The translations under genes and the position numbers were made by a program. From positions 1 to 64,000 of the forward strand of contig JAIESE010000026.1 in the NCBI GenBank assembly GCA_019746225.1: a DNA stretch of 64,000 nucleotides. Direction: 5' to 3'. The notes below the pieces were generated by a model. The model had not been told where the DNA came from and searched no databases. It saw only the letters and a list, made by a program, of their open reading frames with translations. This document shows, piece after piece, positions 55,042 to 63,565 of this stretch; the first letter of the stretch is position 1, and each line of letters begins with the position of its first letter. The stretch comes from Alphaproteobacteria bacterium. GTDB taxonomy: Bacteria > Pseudomonadota > Alphaproteobacteria > Paracaedibacterales > VGCI01.

Positions 55042-55299
55042 ATGACCAAAGTCATAATATATACAACGCCCCAGTGCTATTATTGCGTGAAAGCCAAAAA
55101 GTTATTTGATAAATTGGATGTGCCTTACCTATTATGCGACGTTTCAGAAGATGTTGATTTGCGCAAAGAAATGCTGGAGCGTTCCGGAGGCCGGACCTCC
55201 GTTCCTCAAATTTTTATTGGCGATGCCCACATCGGGGGATTCGATGATCTTTATGCCCTCTATAAGGCTGGAAATCTAGCGAAACATTTAAATCATTGA
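55042..55299 (+). CDS. grxC: Glutaredoxin
   Basis: 85 residues with YTTPQCYYCVKAKKLFDKLD, a CYYC active site, and TSVPQIFIGDAHIGGFDDL carrying the cis-proline and glutathione site. It is a cytosolic dithiol glutaredoxin similar to GrxC but with CYYC in place of the usual CPYC. It lies between comF and a second, exported glutaredoxin-like gene. Confidence 0.92.
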   Translation: MTKVIIYTTPQCYYCVKAKKLFDKLDVPYLLCDVSEDVDLRKEMLERSGGRTSVPQIFIGDAHIGGFDDLYALYKAGNLAKHLNH

Positions 55300-55366
55300 A
55301 TTTTTTCTAAAAGCTGGTATTTTTAAAGAAAGAACCGTTAACTCTATATTTAAGGATATTAAAATT

Positions 55367-55771
55367 ATGAGATTTGTTGCCCCTTTCCTTTTTGCCTTTA
55401 TTGCCATGTTTTCCCCCACGAATGCAGAGATACAAGGAGAAGCTAAACCAAAAGTGGTCATTTATACCATCCCAAACTGCCCTGGATGTAGTTGGGCAAA
55501 GTCTTTCTTTAACACTCGCGGAATACCTTTTGAAGAAATCGACATCAAGGGTCGTCCAGATCTTTATCGGGAAATGAAGATAAAGGCCGAGGGTAAATTG
55601 GATGAATCTATGACGGTCCCTCGTATTTTTGTAAATGGGAAACACCTTGGGAGTTCTACAAACTTGAGTGATGACAGTCTAAAAGCCCTTATGAGTGAGC
55701 CTGTCAAAGCTTCAGGAGTGAAAGAGAACGAACAACCCTTAAAGAGGGCGAGCAAACGTACAGACTCTTAA
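55367..55771 (+). CDS. Exported glutaredoxin-like protein
   Basis: 134 residues. A signal peptide is at 1-18 (FVAPFLFAFIAMFSPTNA) and then a glutaredoxin core: VVIYTIPNCPGCSWAKSFF with CPGC, and MTVPRIFVNGKHLGSSTNL with the cis-proline. A short basic tail ends the chain. A glutaredoxin outside the cytoplasm is unusual because glutathione systems are cytosolic, so a role in periplasmic disulfide or metal handling is inferred. It follows the cytosolic grx gene by 67 bases and probably arose by duplication. Confidence 0.82.
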   Translation: MRFVAPFLFAFIAMFSPTNAEIQGEAKPKVVIYTIPNCPGCSWAKSFFNTRGIPFEEIDIKGRPDLYREMKIKAEGKLDESMTVPRIFVNGKHLGSSTNLSDDSLKALMSEPVKASGVKENEQPLKRASKRTDS

Positions 55772-55820
55772 CCATAGCCTTTCATAGAACTGAAAGCTAG
55801 AAAGTAGAAAGATTGTAGCC

Positions 55821-56543
55821 ATGATTAGAGTCGGTGTCTTGGGATCTAAGGGTCGCATGGGCCAAGCTATCATGACCGCTCTTGCAAATCATCCTCGTTG
55901 CAATTTGAGTGTTGCTGGAACAAGAGATAACATAGAGAGCCTTTTTGAGGCCAGTGACGTTGTGATTGACTTCACATCAGCGGATGCTTTGCCCAACCAC
56001 CTCGATTTAAGCTTGAAGCATATGAAACCACTTGTGGTCGGCACGACGGGTTTACAACCTCACCACAAGCAACTCCTGCCTACTTTGGCAACGAAAGTTC
56101 CTTTGGTCGTTTCCTCTAACACGAGTATTGGCATCACAATTTTAACAAGCCTTGTTGAAAAAGCAGCCCATGCCTTAGGTGAAGATTTTGACATTGAAAT
56201 CTCCGAACTGCATCATCGTCATAAGAAGGACGCACCTTCAGGAACCGCCCTCATGCTGGGGCAAGCGGCCGCAAAAGGACGCGGTAAATCCTTAAAGACC
56301 CTCCAATGTAGCCACCATACCACTGGGACACGAAAACAGGGAACCATCGGTTTTTCGGTACAACGGGGAGGATCAATCATCGGAGATCATTGTGTGCGCC
56401 TCATTGGCGAGGAAGAAATGCTTGAGTTGTCCCACCGTGGGCTCTCCCGTTCCGTCTATGCCAATGGCGCTCTTCACGCCGCGCGTTGGTTGCTCGATCA
56501 AAAGCCGGGCCTTTACTCTATGAAAGATGTATTGGGGCTTTAA
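55821..56543 (+). CDS. dapB: 4-hydroxy-tetrahydrodipicolinate reductase
   Basis: 240 residues of DapB in the diaminopimelate/lysine route, needed for peptidoglycan. Motifs: VGVLGSKGRMGQAIM (nucleotide loop), VVIDFTSADA, VVGTTGL, and ELHHRHKKDAPSGTALMLGQ with the catalytic His and Lys. It ends in LYSMKDVLGL, as usual. It is 49 bases after the exported glutaredoxin gene. Confidence 0.95.
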   Translation: MIRVGVLGSKGRMGQAIMTALANHPRCNLSVAGTRDNIESLFEASDVVIDFTSADALPNHLDLSLKHMKPLVVGTTGLQPHHKQLLPTLATKVPLVVSSNTSIGITILTSLVEKAAHALGEDFDIEISELHHRHKKDAPSGTALMLGQAAAKGRGKSLKTLQCSHHTTGTRKQGTIGFSVQRGGSIIGDHCVRLIGEEEMLELSHRGLSRSVYANGALHAARWLLDQKPGLYSMKDVLGL

Positions 56544-56690
56544 ATTATTCTAGAAACGACAATTATAGTATGCTTCTCCAATACATAAATCATGATAATT
56601 CTTGATATTCTTCTTCAAACAGTATATACATAGTACTAATTTTTATCATATTCAAATCAACAAATTCACTCAAAAGAGGAATGCAAGATT

Positions 56691-58046
56691 ATGAAATTGA
56701 AATTTTTAAAAATACTTACAACGAGTTTGGCGTTAAGTTTTTTGATACCTTCGTATCATGTCCGTGCGGCAGAAAAAGAGGAAGACCTTACGCAGACACG
56801 TCTCATTAAAGAAAGACAAAATGAAGAATATGCAAAGTCATTATTTGTAGATTCAGTTTTGAAGAATCCAGAGTTTCAAAGTCTTTTTCAGGCCTATACT
56901 AATAGTTCTCTTGAAGAGGATGTGTCTGAATTAGAAAATAAAATGAGGGATCATTACAACAACTATTGTCAAACTCTTTCAGCTAAATGCGAATATCCCT
57001 ATGTCCCATCAGAGGCACGTTTAGCTTTTTTAATTTCTGAAGATACCCCTATAAGAAGCAACGCTTGGACACTCGAGGATGAACTCGTAAAAATATACGA
57101 CCTACAAAAAGACAACGACCTTTGTCCTTCAGTCTCCTATCTAGACATAGGCCTTATGATCGGTGGTTATTTGTTGCCCAAGTATCAGGCTCTTTGCATA
57201 AAAACCCTTAAACCATCAAAGCTTCATAATGTCTCGGAAGAAGATAAGGCTGAAATCATTAAATTTCTTTCAGACCATGGAGATGAAATTGGTTGTATTG
57301 CCGATTCACGGATTATGCTCACGGCATTTAGACTCGTAGGTTTACTTCCAGAAGAAGCTTTCCCAACATTCGACAATTTTCCTATGATGTCATTCAAGTC
57401 CTTTCCTTGTGTAAAACATTGTGGTGGTGTCTTTCAGGGCAAAATGACAATCAAGTTTGAGGATTATACTAGAGGGATATACACCCAAATTATGCAAATG
57501 CATCAAATGCAAGTGCAGTACATGCATCCACCCCATGGACAACAAAATGCTGCTGCACAAGAGCGAAGCTTAGCGCAGAAGGTTGAAAGAGCTCTTTCTT
57601 CCCTTGCCATATTCTTTAAGAATTGGCCAAATTTTGACATTAATACAGATTGTGCAGATATAGATAAGCAAATACCAAAATGGTTTAATATAACCCGCCA
57701 ACTGGCGATCTTTGAACTCAATTATTGGAATCACAGAGCGCCCCTCATGGAACAACTTATCAACGACCTCAATCTTGCAAAAGCAGCTCTAGAGAACGAA
57801 AATAATGGGAGATTTTACTCAGGCTTAAGCACAAGTTCTTTTTCAGTCTCTCTCACACGAACAACTGAGCAAAATGCTGTGGATCGAGCCACACTTCTCA
57901 GTTTTGTAGAGGAAGAAATCAAGGATCGCGACAAAGATATTCAAGAATATGCCCGAGCAAAACCAATTCTATCTGTCCTGAAAAAGACAGGTGCTTGGTT
58001 GGATTATATCTTTGACTGTATCGATAAAAAGGGCAATTTTTCTTAA
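56691..58046 (+). CDS. Hypothetical secreted protein
   Basis: 451 residues. The signal peptide at 1-27 (ILTTSLALSFLIPSYHVRA) is followed by a mostly helical, acidic chain with about nine cysteines, among them CQTLSAKC and CVKHC. A Met/Gln/His-rich turn near residue 270 reads MQMHQMQVQYMHPPHG. No domain is recognised. AGAGGA lies ten bases before the ATG and a strong terminator follows. It shares the pattern of small-family secreted proteins with the genes at 42179 and 42984. Confidence 0.7.
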   Translation: MKLKFLKILTTSLALSFLIPSYHVRAAEKEEDLTQTRLIKERQNEEYAKSLFVDSVLKNPEFQSLFQAYTNSSLEEDVSELENKMRDHYNNYCQTLSAKCEYPYVPSEARLAFLISEDTPIRSNAWTLEDELVKIYDLQKDNDLCPSVSYLDIGLMIGGYLLPKYQALCIKTLKPSKLHNVSEEDKAEIIKFLSDHGDEIGCIADSRIMLTAFRLVGLLPEEAFPTFDNFPMMSFKSFPCVKHCGGVFQGKMTIKFEDYTRGIYTQIMQMHQMQVQYMHPPHGQQNAAAQERSLAQKVERALSSLAIFFKNWPNFDINTDCADIDKQIPKWFNITRQLAIFELNYWNHRAPLMEQLINDLNLAKAALENENNGRFYSGLSTSSFSVSLTRTTEQNAVDRATLLSFVEEEIKDRDKDIQEYARAKPILSVLKKTGAWLDYIFDCIDKKGNFS

Positions 58047-58070
58047 AACGACCGCCTAATGCAACCAAGA

Positions 58071-58103
58071 AACAGAAGGGACTAAACCCCCTTCTGTTTT
58101 TTT
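58071..58103 (+). terminator. Intrinsic terminator after the secreted protein gene
   Basis: AACAGAAGGG pairs with CCCTTCTGTT and a run of seven or so T follows. The stop of the gene at 56691 is 25 bases upstream. Confidence 0.9.
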
Positions 58104-58157
58104 ATGGACCAGCGTAGAGTAGAATTGTTCAATGCCGTATCAGTCCCAAAGGGTGCC

Positions 58158-59411
58158 ATGACTATTTTTAAGTCCCTCTTTTCCTTTGAATCTATCTTCG
58201 TCTTGTGGCTTTTCTCCTATCAATATAAAAACATCCCTGCTCTTTCCTCTTTTCCTCATGTGACTATTTTTCTGACCCTCATCCTCATTCCTTGGGGGCT
58301 TGTCCTCTATTTCAAAAACAAACCCGCGGAAAAGACAAGCATCCGAGACACCCTTCTTCTCGTCTTTCTCGGCATGAGTTTATGGTTCATCACCACAAGT
58401 TTTTGGTCCCCCTCCCATGACTACAAACTTCAGAAAACGCTATGTTATTTGATTTATACGATCCCTGGGTTTTTGGCAGGATACATGGTTATTTCGCAAG
58501 ATAAGATGCGCTTGAGAAGGCTGCTGGGGGCATTCGTTGTTTTTTCGATGATCATTTTGGGCGAATGTTTTAGGGTATTTTGGATGAATGGCCTCACTAC
58601 CATGTCAGACATCATGAACACCAATTACTTGGTCACCGGTCAAACGTTAGGGGTCGGCCTCCTCATTCTGATGGCCTATTCTTATTTTGACTATTCAACA
58701 AGAGTACCGAATGTTTCAGTCTTTCGAGGCTTATGGTTCTGGTCCCTTCTTTTGGGGAGCCTATTCTTTTATGCTTTGATCAATTTGGGCGGCAGAGGAC
58801 CCGTTATTGCAACAGTCTTAGCCTTAACTGTGTTTTATGCCTTAAGGGGTTGGCAGGATAGCCCCTCCAAAACGGCCCTTCATCTGGGCATATTGTCGGT
58901 TTTTTGTATTGGGACAACCATCATCTTCAACGGGATTTTTGAGCATACAACCTCCCATTTCATGCAAAGAGCGGCCCCTCTTCTGACAGGTCAAATCGAC
59001 GAAGCGGTCACTGAACGCTTCACCTTTTATCAATCTGCCTATCACACGTTCCTTCAGCACCCTATTGCAGGCGTTGGGTTGGGAGGATGGCCGATCTCCC
59101 ATGGCTTGGGTGAAATCAATCTTCATCCCCACAATATTTTCTTGGAAATTTTAAGCGAAACAGGATTGATTGGATTATTCCTTTTCTTAGGTTTTTTATC
59201 GCTTATTTTGAAAAGCCATCCCCTTAAATCTATTTTCTCTTCACCCGACGCCACGTGTGTGACCCTCCTCACCCTATTTAGTTTTCTCAATGCCTTAAAA
59301 ACAGGCGATTTGCATGATAATCTTCTATTCTTTATTGGGCTTTCCTTATATGCAGGCTTAACCCATTGGAAAAAGACAATTTCCTCCCCATTTAATCCGC
59401 AAAATGAATAG
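58158..59411 (+). CDS. O-antigen ligase family protein (WaaL/Wzy)
   Basis: 417 residues with about 11-12 membrane helices. The family's best mark is near the C-terminus: NLHPHNIFLEILSETGLIGL, containing the HNxxLE-type motif. The large loop before it carries HTFLQHPIAGVGLGGW. It joins O-antigen to lipid A-core in the inner membrane, or polymerises it. The frame opens at 58104, but that ATG lies in the terminator tail. ATG 58158 has AAAGGG about five bases before it. Confidence 0.87.
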   Translation: MTIFKSLFSFESIFVLWLFSYQYKNIPALSSFPHVTIFLTLILIPWGLVLYFKNKPAEKTSIRDTLLLVFLGMSLWFITTSFWSPSHDYKLQKTLCYLIYTIPGFLAGYMVISQDKMRLRRLLGAFVVFSMIILGECFRVFWMNGLTTMSDIMNTNYLVTGQTLGVGLLILMAYSYFDYSTRVPNVSVFRGLWFWSLLLGSLFFYALINLGGRGPVIATVLALTVFYALRGWQDSPSKTALHLGILSVFCIGTTIIFNGIFEHTTSHFMQRAAPLLTGQIDEAVTERFTFYQSAYHTFLQHPIAGVGLGGWPISHGLGEINLHPHNIFLEILSETGLIGLFLFLGFLSLILKSHPLKSIFSSPDATCVTLLTLFSFLNALKTGDLHDNLLFFIGLSLYAGLTHWKKTISSPFNPQNE

Positions 59412-59567
59412 ATTCTTTAAAATTGCCAACAGAGATGGAATCGTTGCGTCTAAGCTCTTCACAAGTAAATAAAACATGAATATTAATTTGACACATGAAG
59501 CTATTTTGCCTATTAATTTGAAAAGTTTATTTCCTGCTTTCGCCAGAATTTTATCTAGGGATTTATT

Positions 59568-60383
59568 ATGAAGGCCTTTCTCCACACCCTCTTGTTCCTC
59601 TTCTTGGCCTGCTCTACTTTTTCAATGGAAAACAAGGAACCCGCCTTTTTTGCCAGATCCAACACGTCACATATTATAGTTGAAGAGGGCAATTGTCGCC
59701 AGCAACATTCCCCTTGTTCAAGTTTTAAACCTGTCATCGCCCTCATGGGGTTTGATCATGGTTTTTTGAAAGATGCTGATCACCCTGAAATTAAATTTGA
59801 ACCAAGATTTCTTAAGCTGTATGATCCCGGCACAGATGCCCTTCGAGCATTTATCCAAGAAAAGGATAGCAAAGATTTAACGCCCAGAGAGTGGATGAAG
59901 ATTAGCGCCGTTTGGTATTCTCAAGTCGTCACCCAAGTGATCGGATATGAACAATTTGCAAAGTATCTCTTTGATTTTAAATATGGTAATCAAGATTGTC
60001 GTGGAGACCCAGGGAAAGACAATGGACTAACAAATTGTTGGTTAATGAGTTCTTTAAGAGTTTCCGTTGTTGATCAAGTTGAATTCATGGAGATTTTATA
60101 TAACCATAATCATTCTCAAATCGAGACCATTGTTTCACGACAAGCCATAGAAAAAACAAGAGAAATCTTGGCGTTAGAAGATTTACCCAATGGGTGGAAA
60201 CTTTTTGGCAAAACAGGGGGCGGCACAGACCAAGGCTGGTTCTCTGGCTGGGTTGAAAGAGATAAACAATTTATTGCGTTTTCGCAGTATATTGTAAGAG
60301 GAGAAGAATTGGACTTGTCCTTAGGAAAAAGAGCAAAGGACATTGCCCTTGAAAAGGTAGCAAAGCTCATAAAAGAAATCTGA
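59568..60383 (+). CDS. Class D (OXA-type) beta-lactamase family protein
   Basis: 271 residues, normal length. A signal peptide ends near residue 20. All class D motifs are present: S51-S-F-K54 in SPCSSFKPVIALMGFD, the SxV in ISAVWYSQVV, Y139-G-N141, K215-T-G217, and WFSGWVE. The acyl-enzyme lysine K54 and the tryptophan before it in the Q-x-W-M-x-S style (NCWLMSSL) fit. Spectrum cannot be read from sequence. It lies just upstream of tilS with 19 bases between, and is probably an old chromosomal gene, with no mobile element beside it. Confidence 0.9.
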   Translation: MKAFLHTLLFLFLACSTFSMENKEPAFFARSNTSHIIVEEGNCRQQHSPCSSFKPVIALMGFDHGFLKDADHPEIKFEPRFLKLYDPGTDALRAFIQEKDSKDLTPREWMKISAVWYSQVVTQVIGYEQFAKYLFDFKYGNQDCRGDPGKDNGLTNCWLMSSLRVSVVDQVEFMEILYNHNHSQIETIVSRQAIEKTREILALEDLPNGWKLFGKTGGGTDQGWFSGWVERDKQFIAFSQYIVRGEELDLSLGKRAKDIALEKVAKLIKEI

Positions 60384-60402
60384 AGGGTATGGTACTCAAC
60401 GA

Positions 60403-61638
60403 ATGACCCTGACATCTCAAAATTTTGCGGCCCTCATGGCGGCATTTGCCCCATTTGAGCCAACCCCCGCCATCGCCATCGCCACCTCTGGGGGACCGGA
60501 CAGCATGGCTTTGGCACTCCTAGCCCATGCGTGGGCGAAAGCGCAAGGCGGCAAAGCCATCGCTTTGACCGTTGATCATAAATTGCGAGAAGAATCTACA
60601 AGAGAAGCCGTCCAAGTTAAGTCATGGCTTGAAGCCCACGGAATGGAACATCATATTCTGACTTGGGATCGAGGTGAGAAAGATATGCCTGAAACAGCTC
60701 TCCAAGCTTCTGCGCGTGAGGCGCGGTATCACCTATTGGGACAATGGTGTCAAGCCCATGGGGTGAAGCACCTCTTGACCGCCCACCATGCACAAGATCA
60801 GTTGGAAACGTTCCTGATTCGCCTGGCCAAAGGGTCCGGTCTTAAAGGCTTAACGGGCATTCAAGGGGCAGTTGCGACAGCGTTTGGGCGAACTCTACGC
60901 CCCCTCCTCACCATTGATTCTGCGCACCTCAAAGTATATCTCGAGAAAATGAATCAGCCCTATATTATGGATCCCAGCAATGAGAATAAGGACTTTGCAC
61001 GCATCCGATGGCGTCAATTGACTCCCAGCCTAGTCGCAGAAGGCCTCACACCTCAGTCCTTGCAAGAAACCCTCGAGCGGCTCACCCATTCTCAACGCCT
61101 TATTGATCAAAGTATCTCGAGGTACATTCAAGAGCATGTCACGCTCTCCCCTTATGGGTATGCATCGTTGGACAAAGAAGCGTTGGGTGAGTCTGCGGAA
61201 GTTCTTGAAGAAATTGTAAAGCGGGTTTTGGCGACCATTGGCACGCGCGATTATCCGGTGCGCCGCCAAGCTCTCCATCGCGCAATGGAGGCTATGCAAT
61301 CTTCTCAATCCTTTACCCTTGGCGGGTGCCAGCTCATCCAGAAGGCAAAACAGTATTGGATTGTAAGAGAGCTTGCTGCCGTTGGAGACGATATCCCGAT
61401 CAATCAGCAAGGCACCTACCTTTGGGACAATCGATTTACCGTTGAAGTGCCTCTTGATGGTCGGGGGCGCATTGCCGCATTGGGCGAGGAAGGCATCTCC
61501 CAACTCAGTGAGGAGCAAAAGTTGCCCCTAAAAGATGTCCCACATGTTGTGTTGCAAACCTTGCCGGCAATGTGGGAAGGAGATGAGGTCGTCGATCCCC
61601 TTCCCCCTCTTAAATTCACTCCTCATTTCCCTCTATAG
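60403..61638 (+). CDS. tilS: tRNA(Ile)-lysidine synthase TilS
   Basis: 411 residues. The ATP-pyrophosphatase loop is IATSGGPDSMALALLAHAWA. The N-terminal domain carries TVDHKLREESTREA, ALQASAREARYHLL and TAHHAQDQLETFLIRLAKGS. It converts the wobble C34 of the AUA-reading tRNA-Ile to lysidine. Here it follows the class D beta-lactamase gene. Its usual partner ftsH is not seen directly after. The C-terminal part from residue 230 is more divergent, as is normal. Confidence 0.94.
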   Translation: MTLTSQNFAALMAAFAPFEPTPAIAIATSGGPDSMALALLAHAWAKAQGGKAIALTVDHKLREESTREAVQVKSWLEAHGMEHHILTWDRGEKDMPETALQASAREARYHLLGQWCQAHGVKHLLTAHHAQDQLETFLIRLAKGSGLKGLTGIQGAVATAFGRTLRPLLTIDSAHLKVYLEKMNQPYIMDPSNENKDFARIRWRQLTPSLVAEGLTPQSLQETLERLTHSQRLIDQSISRYIQEHVTLSPYGYASLDKEALGESAEVLEEIVKRVLATIGTRDYPVRRQALHRAMEAMQSSQSFTLGGCQLIQKAKQYWIVRELAAVGDDIPINQQGTYLWDNRFTVEVPLDGRGRIAALGEEGISQLSEEQKLPLKDVPHVVLQTLPAMWEGDEVVDPLPPLKFTPHFPL

Positions 61639-61683
61639 TCTTGATCTTTTCAAAGTGAACAGCAACAAATCAATACATTAGTC

Positions 61684-61818
61684 GTCATTGCGAGGAGCGC
61701 ATACGACGAAGCAATTCAGGGGCAACAAAATAGATCTAGAATTGCTATTTGTTTCAAGGTGCCCCTTTAAGTAGTTTATCCTTGGCCCCTGGATTGCTTC
61801 GCATTCCCTCGCAATGGC
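61684..61818. repeat. Palindromic intergenic repeat, GTCATTGCGAGG family (copy 2)
   Basis: It starts GTCATTGCGAGGAGCG and ends with the near complement CCTCGCAATGGC. The nested arms GAAGCAATTCAGGGGC and GCCCCTGGATTGCTTC are almost complementary. It fills most of the gap between tilS and the Bcr/CflA gene. It has the same ends as the copy at 1486-1626 but a different core, so the family shares its tips rather than its middle. Confidence 0.85.
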
Positions 61819-61989
61819 GATTATGATTATGAAGCTACAACAAAAAGAATGAAGATAGCTCCTGTTGAATAAAACTCAAAATAGCCTTCTACCAACCCCA
61901 TAAATTGTAGGTTGAAGTCACCCATTTTCTTATTTATAAATAAATTATGAACTTAAAACGACCTGGCCCTTTAACTCTAAAGGTATCTC

Positions 61990-63237
61990 ATGTTCGACAA
62001 ACCTCTTTTCACAAAACTTTCCGAAAAAACCACTGACATCGCCCTTCTTCTCCTGGTCACGTTGATGTATATCGCCACATGTGCAGAAGCGGATATGTAC
62101 GTCCCTGCTTTTCCCCAAATGATTCAATATTTTGGTGTGGAGGAAAATCAGATCCAACTGATTTTGAGCCTCAACTTTGCGGGTCTCTGTCTTGCCGGCA
62201 TTGTCACGGGCCCCCTATCCGATAGTTATGGGCGTCGGAAAGTCCTGCTTGGCGGATTGTTTCTCTTTCTGGTAAGCAGTGTGGGATGTGTGTATACCAG
62301 CGATTTTAATATGATGCTCGGGATGCGGCTCATCCAAGGAGTCGCCGCCTCTGTCCCTACGGTGATTGGTGCCGCCACATTTCTTGATAAGTATTCTGCC
62401 CAAAAAGCGGGTCAAATACTCGGTTTAATGAATGGAGTCATTTCCGCTTCCATGGCAGGCGCTCCCATCGTGGGTGCTTGGTTAAGCCAGGTCTATAGCT
62501 GGCGCGCCAATTTCGTTGCCATCCTCGCTCTTGCCACCCTTTCGTTCATCGGAACATGGCTCTTTATTGAGGAAACGCTCCCTGTCGAGAAGCGCAAGCC
62601 CTTGAACATGATATCCGTCTTTAAGGATTATGCAAAACTCTCAAAGAGCCTTGAATTTATGGGATATTCTTTAATTGTTTGGTTCCCGTTTTCTGCCATC
62701 GTTGTCTATATCGCCAACATCTCCATCATCTTCGTTAATCATATGGACATGAGTCTCGAGTTGTTCAGCCTCTATCAAGCCTCCACCATGGGGACATTTA
62801 TTGTGTTTTCGTTATTGTCGATGAAACTGATTGGGAAAATGGGGCTCGATTATACGAAAAACTTAGGCAGCTTTTTCACCCTCATCGGGGCTGCCGGTCT
62901 CTTTTGGACCTGCCAAGTGGATATGGACAATGCCAATATGATCTGCTTTTTCATGGCCTTCATTGCAGCGGGTGGCGCCATGATGGCGGGCACCTTCGGC
63001 ATGAAAGTTGTCTCAATCTTCCCAGATATTTATGGCACCTCCATGGCCATGACGACGGCCATAAGGCAGTTCTTGGCGGGTGGACTCGTCATTCTATCTG
63101 AAGTCATGTTTGATGGAACAATCGTCCCCGTTGCCACAATCATCTTTGGGTATGCCATCGTTGCAGCTTTATGTTTCCTGATCTTGTGCTCGAAATCCTC
63201 AAACGCTTGGATCGCACAAGCTCCTCCGGCTTCATAA
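61990..63237 (+). CDS. MFS multidrug transporter, Bcr/CflA family
   Basis: 415 residues with 12 helices. Motif D1-like EADMYVPAFPQMIQYFG in helix 1 is the mark of Bcr/CflA proteins. GPLSDSYGRRKVLLGG is the conserved loop after helix 2, and RLIQGVAASVPTVIGAA that of helix 4. It exports drugs or small metabolites such as cysteine-type compounds. It is transcribed alone, and the last helices end in IAQAPPAS. Confidence 0.9.
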   Translation: MFDKPLFTKLSEKTTDIALLLLVTLMYIATCAEADMYVPAFPQMIQYFGVEENQIQLILSLNFAGLCLAGIVTGPLSDSYGRRKVLLGGLFLFLVSSVGCVYTSDFNMMLGMRLIQGVAASVPTVIGAATFLDKYSAQKAGQILGLMNGVISASMAGAPIVGAWLSQVYSWRANFVAILALATLSFIGTWLFIEETLPVEKRKPLNMISVFKDYAKLSKSLEFMGYSLIVWFPFSAIVVYIANISIIFVNHMDMSLELFSLYQASTMGTFIVFSLLSMKLIGKMGLDYTKNLGSFFTLIGAAGLFWTCQVDMDNANMICFFMAFIAAGGAMMAGTFGMKVVSIFPDIYGTSMAMTTAIRQFLAGGLVILSEVMFDGTIVPVATIIFGYAIVAALCFLILCSKSSNAWIAQAPPAS

Positions 63238-63278
63238 ACCGCTCCCTCCTAACACTCAATTCCCCTCGAGTCCTTATG

Positions 63279-63383
63279 GTGTCATCCCCGCGAAGGCGGC
63301 GATCCAGTCACTCTAAGATTTCTAAGATACTATAACGTTAAATATTGGTAAAAACTGGATTCCCGCCTTCGCGGGGATGACAC
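63279..63383. repeat. Palindromic repeat, GTCATCCCCGCGAAGGCGG family
   Basis: The arms are GTGTCATCCCCGCGAAGGCG (63279-63298) and its complement at the right end (63363-63383), with inner GATCCAGT and ACTGGATTC next to them. The repeat resembles a palindromic element type seen in many proteobacteria, including intracellular ones. It sits in a gap of about 330 bases. Confidence 0.85.
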
Positions 63384-63565
63384 GGCGAGGGTATTGGGAT
63401 GACACAGGCAAGAGCAAAGGATCTCAAGCCTGGCAAACCGACCGAGCCTTTGAAGGAAAAAGTATTCAAAAGTCAATAAAGGCCTTGTATTGGACCCCTT
63501 AATTCCGATATATAATATACAATCCTATTATTGAAAATTTCATTTACCACAACTTTAGAGATTAC

